Part shown: positions 8,495-18,476 of the stretch, piece after piece
Layout: the number at the start of each line of letters is the position of its first letter
Numbering within the stretch: position 1 is the first letter of the stretch
Translations under genes and position numbers: made by a program
Notes under the pieces: model-generated
Told to the model about the DNA's origin: nothing
Database searches by the model: none
Seen by the model: the letters and a program-made list of their open reading frames with translations, nothing else
Assembly (NCBI GenBank): GCA_040752355.1
Contig: JBFMHE010000002.1
Location: 159,277-223,276, forward strand
Direction: 5' to 3'
Source of the DNA: Nitrospirota bacterium
GTDB taxonomy: Bacteria > Nitrospirota > Thermodesulfovibrionia > Thermodesulfovibrionales > Dissulfurispiraceae
DNA length: 64,000 bases

Positions 8495-9043
8495 TTACGA
8501 TGCCTTCTGTTCCGATTGGAGCGAACGGAGCAGCACCCGCGCCACCGCGAAGAGTCTCGTGTAGCGCCTGTCCTTGAAATCGTTATAGGTATTCGGCAGG
8601 GGGAGATAGCAGCGCTTGCTCTTGTTGTAGGCGAGCGTCACCTCGGCGAAAACGCCCTTTCCTATATAGATCCGATGAGCGTAATCCTTCGTAGAGGCGA
8701 GCACCAGCTTTGCGACGGTGAGATAGCCGGGATCGAGATTGACGGTGCGCTTGCCATTCAGGGAGATCGTGTTCTCGATTGCGCAGGTCTTCAGTTTGGC
8801 GGAGGAGAGCTCGCCCTGGTCGATGAGGTCTTTGAAGAAGAGAAATCTGCGGCAGATCGGCGAGCCGAGCTCTTCTTCGTAGTGGCTCGAGAAGTCCCAC
8901 GGGATCAGCGGACTCTCCATGATGACCTCGCCGAAGGTCTTCTCGAGGAGCGGCACAGCCTCCAGGTACGCCTCCTCGTCTGCAAAGAGGGCTCCGATCA
9001 CCAGCAGGGCGTGTTCGGGGGGCGTCGGCTTCCTTCTCCTCAT
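8495..9043 (-). CDS. DUF4416 family protein
   Basis: A 182-residue protein with the DUF4416 signature: an N-terminal ALLVIGALFADEEAY, the central PLIPWDFSSHYEEELGSPICRRFLFF and NLDPGYLTVAKLVLASTKDYAHRIYIGKGVFAEVTL. The function is unknown; the family occurs in Nitrospirota, Desulfobacterota and relatives. It lies three bases downstream of the thioredoxin-like gene and is presumably co-transcribed with it. No transmembrane segment or metal motif is obvious. Confidence 0.85.
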   Translation of the reverse strand: MRRRKPTPPEHALLVIGALFADEEAYLEAVPLLEKTFGEVIMESPLIPWDFSSHYEEELGSPICRRFLFFKDLIDQGELSSAKLKTCAIENTISLNGKRTVNLDPGYLTVAKLVLASTKDYAHRIYIGKGVFAEVTLAYNKSKRCYLPLPNTYNDFKDRRYTRLFAVARVLLRSLQSEQKAS

Positions 9044-9046
9044 TAT

Positions 9047-9571
9047 CTATTCGTTGGCGAGTTTTGCCAGGACCGCCCGCACCTCCGGGGTATTCCACTC
9101 CATGGGGCCTATGACCTTCTCCTGAATGATGCCCCTCTTGTCGATAAGAAAGGTCTCGGGTACCCCGGTGAGGCCGTAAGCGCGTCCCACATTGTTCGTA
9201 TCGATGAGCACCGGGAAGGTGAAGCCGTTCGCCTTCAGATACTCCTTTGCATTGGCAGGGGTGTCCTTGTAGAGCACGGTGAGGAACACGAACCGGTCAT
9301 TTTCCTTTTCCGCGTTCATCAGCGCCTGGAGCGAGGGGTTCTCCTGCTTGCAGGTGTCGCACCAGGTGGCCCAGAAGTTGAGCAGCACGACCTTGCCCTT
9401 GAGGTCGGCAAGCCTCCAGGTTTTCCCTTCGAGATCGGCCAGCTCGAAGGGGGGCGCTTCCAGCCCTTTTGCGGCGGTCACCGGCTGCCGGGGCTCCTCC
9501 TTTGTCACCAGGAGCAGGACGCCGGCGATTCCTGTCACGAGAATAGCGAGTAAGATGATTCCTTTTCTCAT
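9047..9571 (-). CDS. TlpA/ResA-like thiol-disulfide oxidoreductase
   Basis: With the start placed at the ATG at 9571 the protein has 174 residues: an N-terminal membrane anchor (GIILLAILVTGIAGVLLLV) and a periplasmic thioredoxin fold with the redox motif WCDTC (NFWATWCDTCKQENPSLQ) and the cis-Pro region GVPETFLID. Such proteins reduce periplasmic disulfides, often in cytochrome c maturation. The in-frame ATG at 9607 is rejected because it falls on the likely promoter and lacks a ribosome site, whereas 9571 follows GAGG at a good distance. The active-site dipeptide DT is less usual than PP or PT. Confidence 0.9.
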   Translation of the reverse strand: MRKGIILLAILVTGIAGVLLLVTKEEPRQPVTAAKGLEAPPFELADLEGKTWRLADLKGKVVLLNFWATWCDTCKQENPSLQALMNAEKENDRFVFLTVLYKDTPANAKEYLKANGFTFPVLIDTNNVGRAYGLTGVPETFLIDKRGIIQEKVIGPMEWNTPEVRAVLAKLANE

Positions 9572-9605
9572 GGGGATACCTCGATCGTTCAAGAATTGAG
9601 CCTTC

Positions 9606-9614
9606 ATTATACCA
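9606..9614 (-). promoter_or_regulatory. Extended -10 promoter for the TlpA-like gene
   Basis: On the minus strand TGGTATAAT gives a perfect extended -10. Transcription would start near 9599, downstream of the first in-frame ATG, which fixes the start codon at 9571. Confidence 0.55.
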
Positions 9615-9629
9615 TAGGGCAGGGAGGAT

Positions 9630-9663
9630 AAAAAAAATCAGCCTGCCGTTGCCGGCAGGCTGA
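9630..9663 (-). terminator. Rho-independent terminator of clpC
   Basis: On the minus strand CAGCCTGCCG-GCAA-CGGCAGGCTG forms a 10-bp stem with a 4-base loop, followed by A and eight T residues. It lies about 30 bases past the clpC stop codon. Confidence 0.9.
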
Positions 9664-9692
9664 TGGGCTGGGTAATGGTAGTGCAGGCGCCG

Positions 9693-12149
9693 TCAGTTGA
9701 CGGTGACCAGCATGGTATCTTCGACTCCCTTGAACTGGAGCTTGTTGTCTTCGAGAACTACCCGGACTACATGGGTATCCTTGAACCTGCCCTTGATCAG
9801 TTCCTCAGAGAGCGGGTCCTCGATCTCCCGGTAGATGGCCCTCCGCATCGGACGCGCGCCGTACGCGGGCTGGTAGTACTTCTCGAGCAGCCACTCTTTC
9901 GCCTCGGGCGTCACCTCGACGGTGAGCGCATGCTCGGAGAGCTTCTTGTTCGTCTCGATGAGCAGCAGGTCGACCACCGAGAGGAGATGCTCCTTCTCGA
10001 GCGGATGGAAGACCACCGTCTCATCGACCCTGTTCAGGAACTCGGGGTTGAAGGTCTTCTTCAGCTCCGAGAGCACGTTGTCCTTGATCTTGCCGTAGAC
10101 ATCCTCGGACTGCGAGGCGGACCGGAAGAAGCCGAGCGGCGTCGCCTTCTCGATGATCCGCGCGCCCAGGTTCGAGGTCATGATGATGATCGTGTTCCTG
10201 AAATCGACCTTCCTGCCGTAGCTGTCGGTGAGCACGCCCTCGTCGAGGATCTGGAGGAGCATGTTGAAGACATCCTGGTGCGCCTTCTCGATCTCGTCGA
10301 AGAGGATGACCGAGTAGGGGCGCTTGCGCACTTTCTCGGTCAGCTGGCCGCCCTCCTCATAGCCTACATAGCCGGGAGGCGCGCCGGTCAGCCGCGATAC
10401 GTTGAACCGCTCCATGTACTCCGACATGTCGACCTTCACCAGGGCGTTCTCGTCGTTGAACATGAACCCGGCAAGCGCCTTCGCCAGCTCGGTCTTCCCG
10501 ACGCCGGTAGGGCCGAGGAAGAAGAACGACCCGATCGGCCGGTTCTTGGCCTTCAGACCCGACCTCGATCTCCTGATAGCGCGGGCAACGGCCCTGATGC
10601 CCTCGTCCTGCCCGATGATCCTCTGGTGCAGGAGGGTCTCCATCTGGAGCAGCTTCTCGGACTCGGTCTCCTCGAGCTTGTAGAGCGGGATGCCCGTCAT
10701 CTTCGAGACCGTGTAGGTGACATCCTCCTCGGAGACGACCGGCACCTCCTTGGTCAGGGTATCCTTCCACTTCTTGTACTGCAGTTCGTACGTTTTCCTC
10801 AGCTTGTCTTCCTGCGCCCTGATCGTCTGCGCCTTCTCGATGTCATGGAGCCGCACATACAGGCTCTTCTCTTTCGAGAGCTGGATCAGCTCGGTCTCCA
10901 TGTCCCGCAGCTCCTGGGGCATGGTCGACCTCTTCAGCTTCAGCCGCGACCCGGTCTCGTCGATTACGTCGATCGCCTTGTCAGGAAGAAACTTATCGGT
11001 AATATAACGGTCGGAAAGCTTCACCGCCGCCTCTACCGACTCGTCGCTGATCTTCACCTTGTGGTGGTTCTCGTAGCGGGGCCGCAGGCCCTTCAGGATA
11101 TCCATCGCCGTCTCTACCGTCGGCGGCTGGATGAGAACAGGCTGGAATCTCCGCTCGAGCGCGCCGTCTTTCTCGATATATTTGCGGTACTCGTCGGGCG
11201 TCGTCGCGCCGATGCACTGCAGCTCTCCCCGTGAAAGGGCGGGCTTCAGCATGTTCGACGCATCGACCGACCCCTCGGCAGCGCCGGCGCCGATGAGCGT
11301 ATGGAACTCGTCGATGAAGAGGATGATGTTCTCGGACTGGAGTATCTCCCTCATCACCGCCTTGAGCCGCTCCTCGAACTGTCCGCGGTACTTGGTTCCC
11401 GCAATGAGTGCGCCCAGGTCGAGCGAGATGATCCTCTTGCCGATAAGGATATCGGGAACATCGCCCATGATGATCTTCTGTGCCAACCCTTCAACGATGG
11501 CGGTCTTTCCGACTCCCGGCTCGCCGATGATGGCGGGATTGTTCTTGATCCTCCTGCCGAGTATCTGGAGTACGCGCTCTATCTCGTCCTCTCTGCCGAT
11601 GACCGGATCGAGCTTGCCTTCGGCGGCGAGCATGGTGAGATCCCTGCCGAACTCATCGAGGGCAGGGGTGTTGGTCTTCCTCCGCTCCTTCTGGCTCGCC
11701 TGCTGGAACTGGGGCTTCACCGCGAGGTTGATCGTCAACTGCCGGGCGGCGAGCAGGTTGGCGCCCAGGTTCCTGATGATCTTTCCGGCGATCCCCTCGT
11801 CTTCTCTGATAATGCCGAGGAGAAGGTGCTCGCTTCCTATGTAATTATGGCCGAGGAGTCTCGCCTCCTCGATCGCCAGCTCGAGCACCTTCTTGGCCCG
11901 CGGAGTGAACGGAATATCGCCGAAGGTCAAGAGGTTGCCGCCGATAGGGAGATTCTTCTCGATCTCGAACTTGATTTCGTCTATTGATAATCCCATCTTC
12001 TTGATGATCGTGATGGGAATGCTGTCTTCTTCTCTCAGAATCGCGAGAAGGAGATGCTCAGTCCCGAGATAATCATTGCTCCGCCGTTCCGCTTCCTCTT
12101 TGGCGTATATGATTATCTTCCGACCTCGTTCGGTAAACTTCTCAAACAT
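9693..12149 (-). CDS. clpC: ATP-dependent Clp protease ATP-binding subunit ClpC
   Basis: The AAA+ unfoldase ClpC, 818 residues from the Met at 12149. It has a Clp N-terminal double repeat, Walker A1 [15 protein letters not shown] (about 210), a UVR-like middle segment ([17 protein letters not shown], about 430) and Walker A2 [15 protein letters not shown] (about 545). It feeds substrates to ClpP and, in some lineages, acts with McsB-like adaptors. The upstream in-frame ATG at 12164 is part of the ribosome site itself (GAGGAG), so the [11 protein letters not shown] start is preferred. It is transcribed alone between a consensus-like promoter and a terminator. Confidence 0.97.
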   Translation of the reverse strand: MFEKFTERGRKIIIYAKEEAERRSNDYLGTEHLLLAILREEDSIPITIIKKMGLSIDEIKFEIEKNLPIGGNLLTFGDIPFTPRAKKVLELAIEEARLLGHNYIGSEHLLLGIIREDEGIAGKIIRNLGANLLAARQLTINLAVKPQFQQASQKERRKTNTPALDEFGRDLTMLAAEGKLDPVIGREDEIERVLQILGRRIKNNPAIIGEPGVGKTAIVEGLAQKIIMGDVPDILIGKRIISLDLGALIAGTKYRGQFEERLKAVMREILQSENIILFIDEFHTLIGAGAAEGSVDASNMLKPALSRGELQCIGATTPDEYRKYIEKDGALERRFQPVLIQPPTVETAMDILKGLRPRYENHHKVKISDESVEAAVKLSDRYITDKFLPDKAIDVIDETGSRLKLKRSTMPQELRDMETELIQLSKEKSLYVRLHDIEKAQTIRAQEDKLRKTYELQYKKWKDTLTKEVPVVSEEDVTYTVSKMTGIPLYKLEETESEKLLQMETLLHQRIIGQDEGIRAVARAIRRSRSGLKAKNRPIGSFFFLGPTGVGKTELAKALAGFMFNDENALVKVDMSEYMERFNVSRLTGAPPGYVGYEEGGQLTEKVRKRPYSVILFDEIEKAHQDVFNMLLQILDEGVLTDSYGRKVDFRNTIIIMTSNLGARIIEKATPLGFFRSASQSEDVYGKIKDNVLSELKKTFNPEFLNRVDETVVFHPLEKEHLLSVVDLLLIETNKKLSEHALTVEVTPEAKEWLLEKYYQPAYGARPMRRAIYREIEDPLSEELIKGRFKDTHVVRVVLEDNKLQFKGVEDTMLVTVN

Positions 12150-12184
12150 CTTTTTTCTCCTCAAAAGCTTAGTCTTCTATGGAA

Positions 12185-12214
12185 ATAGTACCTATTTTTC
12201 CGCTGTATTGTCAA
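12185..12214 (-). promoter_or_regulatory. Sigma-70 promoter of clpC
   Basis: TTGACA (12209-12214) and TACTAT (12185-12190) are separated by 18 bases on the minus strand. Transcription would start near 12178, giving a leader of about 29 bases with the GAGGAG site. Confidence 0.65.
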
Positions 12215-12257
12215 CCAAACCGGTTATTTCTCTTGTTTTCAATCTCGTATATTTTTT

Positions 12258-14306
12258 ATGCTTAAAGGCATGTATGTCGATGTGGCGTTCCCTCTGAAAC
12301 TACCTCCTCTCACGTATAAAGTATCGTCCGATGTTCCTGCAGACTTGAGGGGCCGCCTCGTGACCGCGCCGCTTATGGGCAAGCCCGCGCAGGGCGTGAT
12401 TATCGGTCCCGCCGGCGAGCCGGATTTTCCCGGGCACAAGGAGATCAAGGAGATCGGGCAGATTTCGCAGCGGGTCGTCTCCGAGCAGATGATCGCCTTT
12501 CTGAAGTGGCTCTCCGGGTACTACCTCATGCCCCTCGGCACGGCGTTGAAGAGCAGCTTCTTCGAGGAGTCGGTCGCTGCTCTCGATGAGACGAAGAACA
12601 GCCGGAGGAGGATCAGGGCCTCGTCTCGGGAGCTTGCCGCGAGCGCCCCTCCTGCTGCTGCGCCGCACCACATCCCCCTGAGATATAACGAGTATAGAGA
12701 ACTGGTGCTCAGCTCCCTGTCGGAGAGCCGCTACAAGGCCTTTCTCTTCCATGCGCCCTCCCTTTTCGACGAATACCGCTTCCTAGGCGATCTGATCGAC
12801 GGCATGAAGGGCGGTCATCGCGGCATGATCGTCCTCGTTCCCGAGATAGGCCTCATTCCCCGCATCGAGGCGACCCTGAGGCCGCTCGGGGGAGAGCGGC
12901 TCTGCGTTCTCCACAGCAAGTTGAGCCCGGGGAGGCGGCGCGCAGCCGTGCGGTCGATTCTTTCCGGCGAATCGGATATCGTACTCGGCACGCGCTCGGC
13001 CGTCTTCGCCCCTCTCGAGACCGTCTCGTTCATCGCTGTCCTCGATGAACATAATACCGCGTATAAGGCGGAGGAGGGATTGCGCTACCAGGGAAGGGAT
13101 GTCGCCGTTATGAGGGGGCTCATGGAGCGGAGCACCGTGCTGCTCTCGTCGCTCTGCCCCTCGGTCGAGTCGATGAACAATGCGCGCACCGGCAAATACC
13201 TGCTGCTCGGCAGCGGAACGCGGACCAGGGCTGCAGGAGAGGAGAGAGAGCGCTCGCCGGAACGCACGCCATTCGCCCGGCCACGCATACGTATCATCAC
13301 CATGCGGCCGGGGGGGGCGGAACGCGCCATACTCTCCCGCGAAACGCTCCGGGAGGCGAAGCGGTGCATCGCCGCGGGCGGGCGCATGCTTTTCCTCATC
13401 AACAGAAAGGGCTACTCCCTCCTCCGCTGCAGGGAGTGCGGCCATATCGCCTCGTGCAAGCGCTGCGCCGCCTCTCTCGTTGTGCACAAGCGCCGGAATA
13501 TCCTCCACTGTCATCTCTGCGGTTCCCGCAGCCCCCTGCCGGATACGTGCGAACGCTGCGGCGCCGCTGCCCTCGAGCCATTCGGCGCAGGAACCGAACG
13601 GGTAAAGGAGGAGGTGGAGCGCCTCCTCGAGGCCGAGGCCCTGGTAATCGAGAGGGCAGAAGCAGGTGAGGTCACCGCCTCATCCCCCAGGCCCGAGCTC
13701 CTCGCGCTCGATGCAGGGACGATGCCCCTCGTCGTCGGCACCGCGTACGCAAAGCGTCTCGAATACTCGGGCGCTGCCGAAGAGTCCTTCGGCGCTGCCG
13801 CGTTCCTCACCATGGACTCCCTCTGGGCGCAGCCCGACTTCAGGGCGTACGAGCGGGCCTTCCAGGAGATCGTGCAGATAAGCCAGATGGTAAAGCCCGA
13901 CGGCATTATTCTCATTCAAACCTCGATGCCCGGGAGCGGGGTGGTGAAGCTCTTCAAGACATACGATTTCGAGGGCCTGTATGCCCATGAGCTCTCGCAG
14001 CGGAAGCTGCTGGGGTATCCCCCCTTCTCGAAAATCGTGCTCATGAATATCATGACCAAAGGGGCGCCGGCGCAGTTGCAGGGCTCCCTGGACGAGAGCA
14101 TCGCCGCGGCAGCGCTGCACGGGGTCGAGCTGCTCGGCCCGGTCGAGGTCCCTTGCACTGTCAAGGGCTATCGCCACTGCAGGCAGCTGCTCATGAGATC
14201 CCAGAGCAGGATATTCCTCCACCGTGCGGCAGCGGCGCTGCTCCGGAAGCTCCAGGCTGTAAAAGGAATAAAGGTGGCGGTCGACGTCGATCCGCTAAAG
14301 ATATAG
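12258..14306 (+). CDS. priA: PriA-like replication restart protein lacking helicase motifs
   Basis: The 682-residue protein follows PriA along its length: the DNA-binding N-terminus (MYVDVAFPLKLPPLTYKVSS), PEIGL and GTRSA segments, an eight-Cys double zinc module (from CRECGHIASCKRC, about residue 391) and the C-terminal domain. The ATPase motifs are gone. The Walker A position reads LFHAPSLFDEYRFL (about 164), DEEH is LDEH (262-265), the SAT-like motif is SSLCPS, and the motif VI GRAGRAG is deleted (QISQMVKPDG, about 540). The frame is intact, so the protein is maintained, presumably as a structural primosome factor. Actinobacterial PriA proteins are also known to lack helicase motifs. Starts at 12258 or 12270 are both possible. 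Confidence 0.88.
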   Translation: MLKGMYVDVAFPLKLPPLTYKVSSDVPADLRGRLVTAPLMGKPAQGVIIGPAGEPDFPGHKEIKEIGQISQRVVSEQMIAFLKWLSGYYLMPLGTALKSSFFEESVAALDETKNSRRRIRASSRELAASAPPAAAPHHIPLRYNEYRELVLSSLSESRYKAFLFHAPSLFDEYRFLGDLIDGMKGGHRGMIVLVPEIGLIPRIEATLRPLGGERLCVLHSKLSPGRRRAAVRSILSGESDIVLGTRSAVFAPLETVSFIAVLDEHNTAYKAEEGLRYQGRDVAVMRGLMERSTVLLSSLCPSVESMNNARTGKYLLLGSGTRTRAAGEERERSPERTPFARPRIRIITMRPGGAERAILSRETLREAKRCIAAGGRMLFLINRKGYSLLRCRECGHIASCKRCAASLVVHKRRNILHCHLCGSRSPLPDTCERCGAAALEPFGAGTERVKEEVERLLEAEALVIERAEAGEVTASSPRPELLALDAGTMPLVVGTAYAKRLEYSGAAEESFGAAAFLTMDSLWAQPDFRAYERAFQEIVQISQMVKPDGIILIQTSMPGSGVVKLFKTYDFEGLYAHELSQRKLLGYPPFSKIVLMNIMTKGAPAQLQGSLDESIAAAALHGVELLGPVEVPCTVKGYRHCRQLLMRSQSRIFLHRAAAALLRKLQAVKGIKVAVDVDPLKI

Positions 14307-15284
14307 GGGGGGCGTCTTTCGGGCGAGGATTTCTCTGCTCGTTTCGATATCTCTCTTTATGTGTTCCTCCAGCTCCCGGGCGCCGGAGAACTTCCTTTCG
14401 TCCCGTATCCAGTCGATGAAGTGAAGCCGTATCGCTTCCCCTACCAGGTTCCTGTTGAAGTCGAAGAGATGCACCTCGCAGCTCATGCCGGTGTCGCCGA
14501 AGGTGGGATTGGCGCCGATGTTCGCGACGCCGTCGCAGACCCGGACCGGCGTACCGGCGCCTGCAGGCATGCAGTCTCCTGCCGCAGGTTCGGAGAGCGA
14601 TACGCGCACCGCGTATACCCCCTCTTTCGGGATCAGCTCGTTCGGGGTGAGGAGGTTGGCGGTCGGGGTATGGAGCAGTGGTCCGCCCCTGCCCGCGCCT
14701 TTAATGACCGTGCCGTTGATGTGGTAAGCCCTGCCCAGCATCCGGGCCGTCTCGCACACCCGGCCGCGCAGCACCAGGCTCCGGATCCTGCTGCTGCTGA
14801 CGACATCGCCGGTCACGGTCGCATAGCGCACGACCGAGACCTTGAATCCATACTTCTTTCCGCGGAGCCGGAGCATGGCGGTCGTCCCCTTCTTGCCTTT
14901 GCCGAACGAGTAGCTGTGGCCGACGATGACCCAGCATGCGCCGAGCTTCTCGACGAGAACGTCCCGTATGAAGGAGTCAGGCTCGGTACGGGCGAACTCG
15001 CGGTCGAAGCTGATGCAGATGAGGGCCTCGATACCGGTGCGGGCAATGAGCTCCCGCTTGTCCTCGAGGGTATTGATGAGCTTCAGCCCGCGCTCCGGCG
15101 CCAGCACGCGCACCGGGTGGGGGGTGAAGGTGATGGCGATGGGAGTGCCGCCGATCTCCCGGGCCTTCTCGACAACGCGCCTGAATATCTTCTGGTGGCC
15201 GCGATGGACACCGTCGAAGTTCCCGATGGTCACCACGGGGTTCGGGAAGCTCAGTGTCTGATCGAGGGTCTTAATTATTTCCAT
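14295..15284 (-). CDS. ribF: Bifunctional riboflavin kinase/FAD synthetase
   Basis: A 329-residue RibF of typical length. The N-terminal FAD synthetase (nucleotidyltransferase) half has GNFDGVHRGHQ (about 22-32) and the ISSxR-like signature (VSSSRIRSLVLRGRV, about 166). The C-terminal riboflavin kinase half has GRGGPLLHTPTANL (about 198) and the catalytic NPTFGD and EVHLFDF segments. The enzyme turns riboflavin into FMN and FAD. Its 3' end overlaps the 3' end of priA by 12 bases, and its 5' end overlaps the coaE stop by 14 bases, so mutS-coaE-ribF is a tight minus-strand operon. Confidence 0.95.
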   Translation of the reverse strand: MEIIKTLDQTLSFPNPVVTIGNFDGVHRGHQKIFRRVVEKAREIGGTPIAITFTPHPVRVLAPERGLKLINTLEDKRELIARTGIEALICISFDREFARTEPDSFIRDVLVEKLGACWVIVGHSYSFGKGKKGTTAMLRLRGKKYGFKVSVVRYATVTGDVVSSSRIRSLVLRGRVCETARMLGRAYHINGTVIKGAGRGGPLLHTPTANLLTPNELIPKEGVYAVRVSLSEPAAGDCMPAGAGTPVRVCDGVANIGANPTFGDTGMSCEVHLFDFNRNLVGEAIRLHFIDWIRDERKFSGARELEEHIKRDIETSREILARKTPPLYL

Positions 15285-15912
15285 ACGGCGTCGAGCCGGG
15301 CAGGGATGGATGTCCCGCGCTTCCCCTGGAGAGCGCCTGCAGTTTGCGGTAAATAGCCTGCACCTGCTGCCTCGTGCTCTCGAGTCCGGCGCTGTTGTCT
15401 ATGGTGAAGTCGGCCCTGTTCGCCTTCATCTCGATCGGGAACTGGCTCGAGAGCCTTCTCATCGCTTCCTCCTCGGATACCCCTTTCTCCTGAAGCCGCT
15501 TCAACGTGGTCTCCTCATCGGCGAAGACGGTGATTATCCGGTCGAACTTGCTCTGGTAGCTCCGCTCGAAGAGCACCGGCGCCTCTATGATCACGACATC
15601 CGCCCGGGAGCCGAGGGCGGCGATCTTCTCCTTCACGGCATCGAACACCTTCGGGTGGAGGATATTTTCGAGCGCTATTCTCAGCGGCGCGGACTGGAAG
15701 ACGATGCCTGCCAGCCGCTGCCGGTCGATAGTGCTGTCCCGCACGACCTCCTCGCCGAAGGCATTTTTAACCGCATCGATGACCGGCTGCTCCCCCAGCA
15801 GCTCGCCCACGACGGCATCCGTGTCGATCGTGAACGCGCCGAGCTCTCTGAAGAGGCGCGCTACCGTGCTCTTCCCCATCCCGTAGTTACCGGTGAGGCC
15901 GACGATGATCAT
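15271..15912 (-). CDS. coaE: Dephospho-CoA kinase
   Basis: A 213-residue P-loop kinase with GLTGNYGMGKSTVARLF (residues 5-21), the substrate Asp in IDTDAVVGELL and the lid segment RLQEKGVSEEEAMRRLSSQFP. It carries out the last step of coenzyme A synthesis, phosphorylating the 3'-OH of dephospho-CoA. The family usually reads GLTGGIGSGKS; here the loop is GNYGMGKS, still a valid Walker A. The start overlaps the mutS stop by four bases. Confidence 0.95.
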   Translation of the reverse strand: MIIVGLTGNYGMGKSTVARLFRELGAFTIDTDAVVGELLGEQPVIDAVKNAFGEEVVRDSTIDRQRLAGIVFQSAPLRIALENILHPKVFDAVKEKIAALGSRADVVIIEAPVLFERSYQSKFDRIITVFADEETTLKRLQEKGVSEEEAMRRLSSQFPIEMKANRADFTIDNSAGLESTRQQVQAIYRKLQALSRGSAGHPSLPGSTPYGNN

Positions 15913-18476
15913 TGCGCCCCCTCGGCCTTTTTCTTCAGTGCAGCGAGCACCTTGAGGGCCTTCTGTGGTGTGAGCGCATCGAGGTCGAGGCCGAGGAGCT
16001 CGCGGGTGACCGGGTCGCCGCTGAAAAAGAGGTCCATCTGCGCGTGGCGCGGCACCAACGCCTTCGCCTCCTTCTTCTCGAGCTTGTCGAGGACGACTTT
16101 CGCCCTCTCGATGACCGTTTCGGGGAGCCCGGCGAGACGGGCGACCTGTATCCCGTAGCTTTTATCCGCGGGCCCCTTCTCGATCTTCCGCAGGAAGATG
16201 ACCTCGTCTCCCCACTCCTTTACCACCACGTTGTAGTTCCTGATGCCGTCCATGGTGAGCGCGAGGTCGGTCAGCTCGTTGTAGTGCGTCGCGAAGAGGG
16301 TGCGCGCCTTGATGCTGCCCGCGAGATGCTCGGCGACCGACCAGGCGATGCTGATGCCGTCGAAGGTGCTGGTCCCCCGTCCGACCTCGTCGAGCAGCAC
16401 CAGGCTCCGGCCGGTGGCATTGTTGAGAATATTCGCCGTCTCGATCATCTCGACCATGAAGGTGCTCTGTCCCTTGGTAATGTAATCGGATGCCCCGATG
16501 CGCGTGAATATCCTGTCCGCCAGCCCGATGACGGCGCTCGCCGCGGGGACGAGGGAGCCCATCTGCGCCATGAGGACGATGAGCGCGACCTGGCGCATAT
16601 AGGTCGACTTGCCCGCCATGTTCGGTCCCGTGATGATGAGCAGGCGGTTGTCCTCGCAGTCCATGACCGCGCTGTTCGGAATGAACTTCTCGTCGAGGGG
16701 GGCGAGGCCCTGGGTGGTGATGAGCCGTTCGATGACGGGGTGGCGCCCGTCGACGATCTCGAGGGAGCATTCTTCGGTGACCGCCGGGCGGACGTAGTCG
16801 TACCGCTTCGCGACCACCGCGAGAGAGAGCAGGAAGTCGACGAGCGCTATCCGGGCCGAGGTCTGGAGCAGCTGGCCGGAGAACTTGTGGATGCGCTCGA
16901 GGATCGTCTGGAAGAGCGTATACTCGAGCTCCTTGAGCTTGTCTTCGGCGCCCAGCACCTTCGTCTCGTACTCCTTCAGGTCAGGGGTGATGAAGCGCTC
17001 GCAATTCGCCAGGGTCTGCTTCCTTATATAGTCCCCGGGCACGAGATGCAGGTTGGGCTTGGTGACCTCTATGTAATACCCGGATATCTTGTTGAAGCCC
17101 ACCTTCAGCGAGGTGATGCCGGTCCGCTGCCGCTCCTCGGTCTCGAGGCGGGCGATGATGTCCTTGCCGCTCGTCGAGATATGCCTGAGCTCGTCGATCT
17201 CGGGGTGGAACCCCTTCCTGATGATGCCGCCGTCGCGGGGGGTGAGGGGAGGGTTATCCACCAGGCTCGCTGCGATGAGCTCTATCAGCTCTCCGAAATC
17301 GGCGATCGCCTTGCCCGCCTCTTTGACCAACGCACTCGCCGATGCCGTGAGATACTTCCTGATGCCCGGCAGCGGCTCGAGGGAGCTCCTGAGCGCCGCC
17401 GCGTCCCTCGGGCTCGCCGATCGGGCGATGATGCGGGCCGTGAGGCGGTCGAGATCCTGTATCTTTCTGAGCAGCGTCCGGAGGCCCTCCATGATCTCGT
17501 ACTCCTCGATCAGGGCCTCGACCGCAGCCTGCCGCTGCCGGATATCCTCGAGGGAGAGCAGCGGCGTCGAGACGGCGTTCCTCATGAAGCGGCCCCCCAT
17601 CGGCGTAAGGGTCTCGTCGAGCACCCAGAGCAGTGAGCCCTCGACCGAGCCGTCGCGCAGGTTGTGCGTAAGCTCGAGGTTCCGCTTCGTGGCAGCATCG
17701 AGGAACATGCAGGAGGACTGGTTGAGGACGACTATCCTTTTAAAGGAGAGGACCTTCTGGGTCTCTTCGAGGTACTTGATCAACGCGCCTGCGGCGGAGA
17801 TCGCGGTCGTGAGCCCGCTGCAGCCGTACCCGTCGAGGGACGAGACCTTGAAGTAGGTCAGCAGCGCTTTGTACGCCTCGGGGTAATCGAAGTGCCAGTC
17901 GTCGTAATAGGAGACGAAAAGCCCCCTGAAGGCCTCCTGGTAGTGGAGGTTGTCCTTCGCGCTCCGCGGACAGAGCAGCTCTTTCGGTTCGTAGCGGCCG
18001 ACCTCGTCGTCGATCGGCTTGTCCGTCTCGTAGACCATGAACTCGCCGGTCGAGAGGTCGGCGAGGGCGATCCCGGCCTTCCCCTGGTACGAATAAATAC
18101 TCATTATATAGGCATTTTCTTTCGGCTGGTCCGGAACATGGGTGCCGGGGGTGATAACCCTGACTACGTCCCGCTGGACAATGCCTTTCGCTGCCTTGGG
18201 GTCCTCCATCTGCTCGCAGAGGGCTACCTTATACCCTGCTTTGACGAGCTTCGAGAGGTAGGCATCGACCGAGAAATAGGGCACCCCGCACATCGGCATG
18301 GGGTCGTCCTTGCCCTTGTCCCTGCTCGTGAGCGCTATCTGCAGGATACGCGAAGCCGTCCTCGCATCTTCGCCGAACATCTCGTAGAAGTCGCCCAGCC
18401 GGAAGAGCACGATGGCATCGGGATAGCGCTCCTTGATGCCGAAATACTGCTTCATCAAAGGGGTTTGCTCAGACAC
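15909..18476 (-). CDS. mutS: DNA mismatch repair protein MutS
   Basis: An 855-residue MutS of normal length. The N-terminal mismatch-recognition domain has the Phe-x-Glu motif within LGDFYEMFGEDA (about residue 29). Connector, lever and clamp domains follow, then the ABC ATPase with Walker A GPNMAGKSTYMRQVA (about 615) and Walker B LVLLDEVGRGTSTFDG. It detects base mismatches and small loops and recruits MutL. The start codon is GTG. It is the first gene of the mutS-coaE-ribF unit. Confidence 0.97.
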   Translation of the reverse strand: MSEQTPLMKQYFGIKERYPDAIVLFRLGDFYEMFGEDARTASRILQIALTSRDKGKDDPMPMCGVPYFSVDAYLSKLVKAGYKVALCEQMEDPKAAKGIVQRDVVRVITPGTHVPDQPKENAYIMSIYSYQGKAGIALADLSTGEFMVYETDKPIDDEVGRYEPKELLCPRSAKDNLHYQEAFRGLFVSYYDDWHFDYPEAYKALLTYFKVSSLDGYGCSGLTTAISAAGALIKYLEETQKVLSFKRIVVLNQSSCMFLDAATKRNLELTHNLRDGSVEGSLLWVLDETLTPMGGRFMRNAVSTPLLSLEDIRQRQAAVEALIEEYEIMEGLRTLLRKIQDLDRLTARIIARSASPRDAAALRSSLEPLPGIRKYLTASASALVKEAGKAIADFGELIELIAASLVDNPPLTPRDGGIIRKGFHPEIDELRHISTSGKDIIARLETEERQRTGITSLKVGFNKISGYYIEVTKPNLHLVPGDYIRKQTLANCERFITPDLKEYETKVLGAEDKLKELEYTLFQTILERIHKFSGQLLQTSARIALVDFLLSLAVVAKRYDYVRPAVTEECSLEIVDGRHPVIERLITTQGLAPLDEKFIPNSAVMDCEDNRLLIITGPNMAGKSTYMRQVALIVLMAQMGSLVPAASAVIGLADRIFTRIGASDYITKGQSTFMVEMIETANILNNATGRSLVLLDEVGRGTSTFDGISIAWSVAEHLAGSIKARTLFATHYNELTDLALTMDGIRNYNVVVKEWGDEVIFLRKIEKGPADKSYGIQVARLAGLPETVIERAKVVLDKLEKKEAKALVPRHAQMDLFFSGDPVTRELLGLDLDALTPQKALKVLAALKKKAEGAQ

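Noticed and set aside
9663..11234. Long plus-strand frame (523 codons) opposite clpC
   Set aside because: It is antisense to a well-conserved gene, has a composition typical of reverse-frame translation of GC-rich DNA (Arg, Leu, Gly, His heavy) and no ribosome site. Similar long antisense frames opposite the phosphohexomutase, dnaX, mutS and the HDOD gene were dropped for the same reason.
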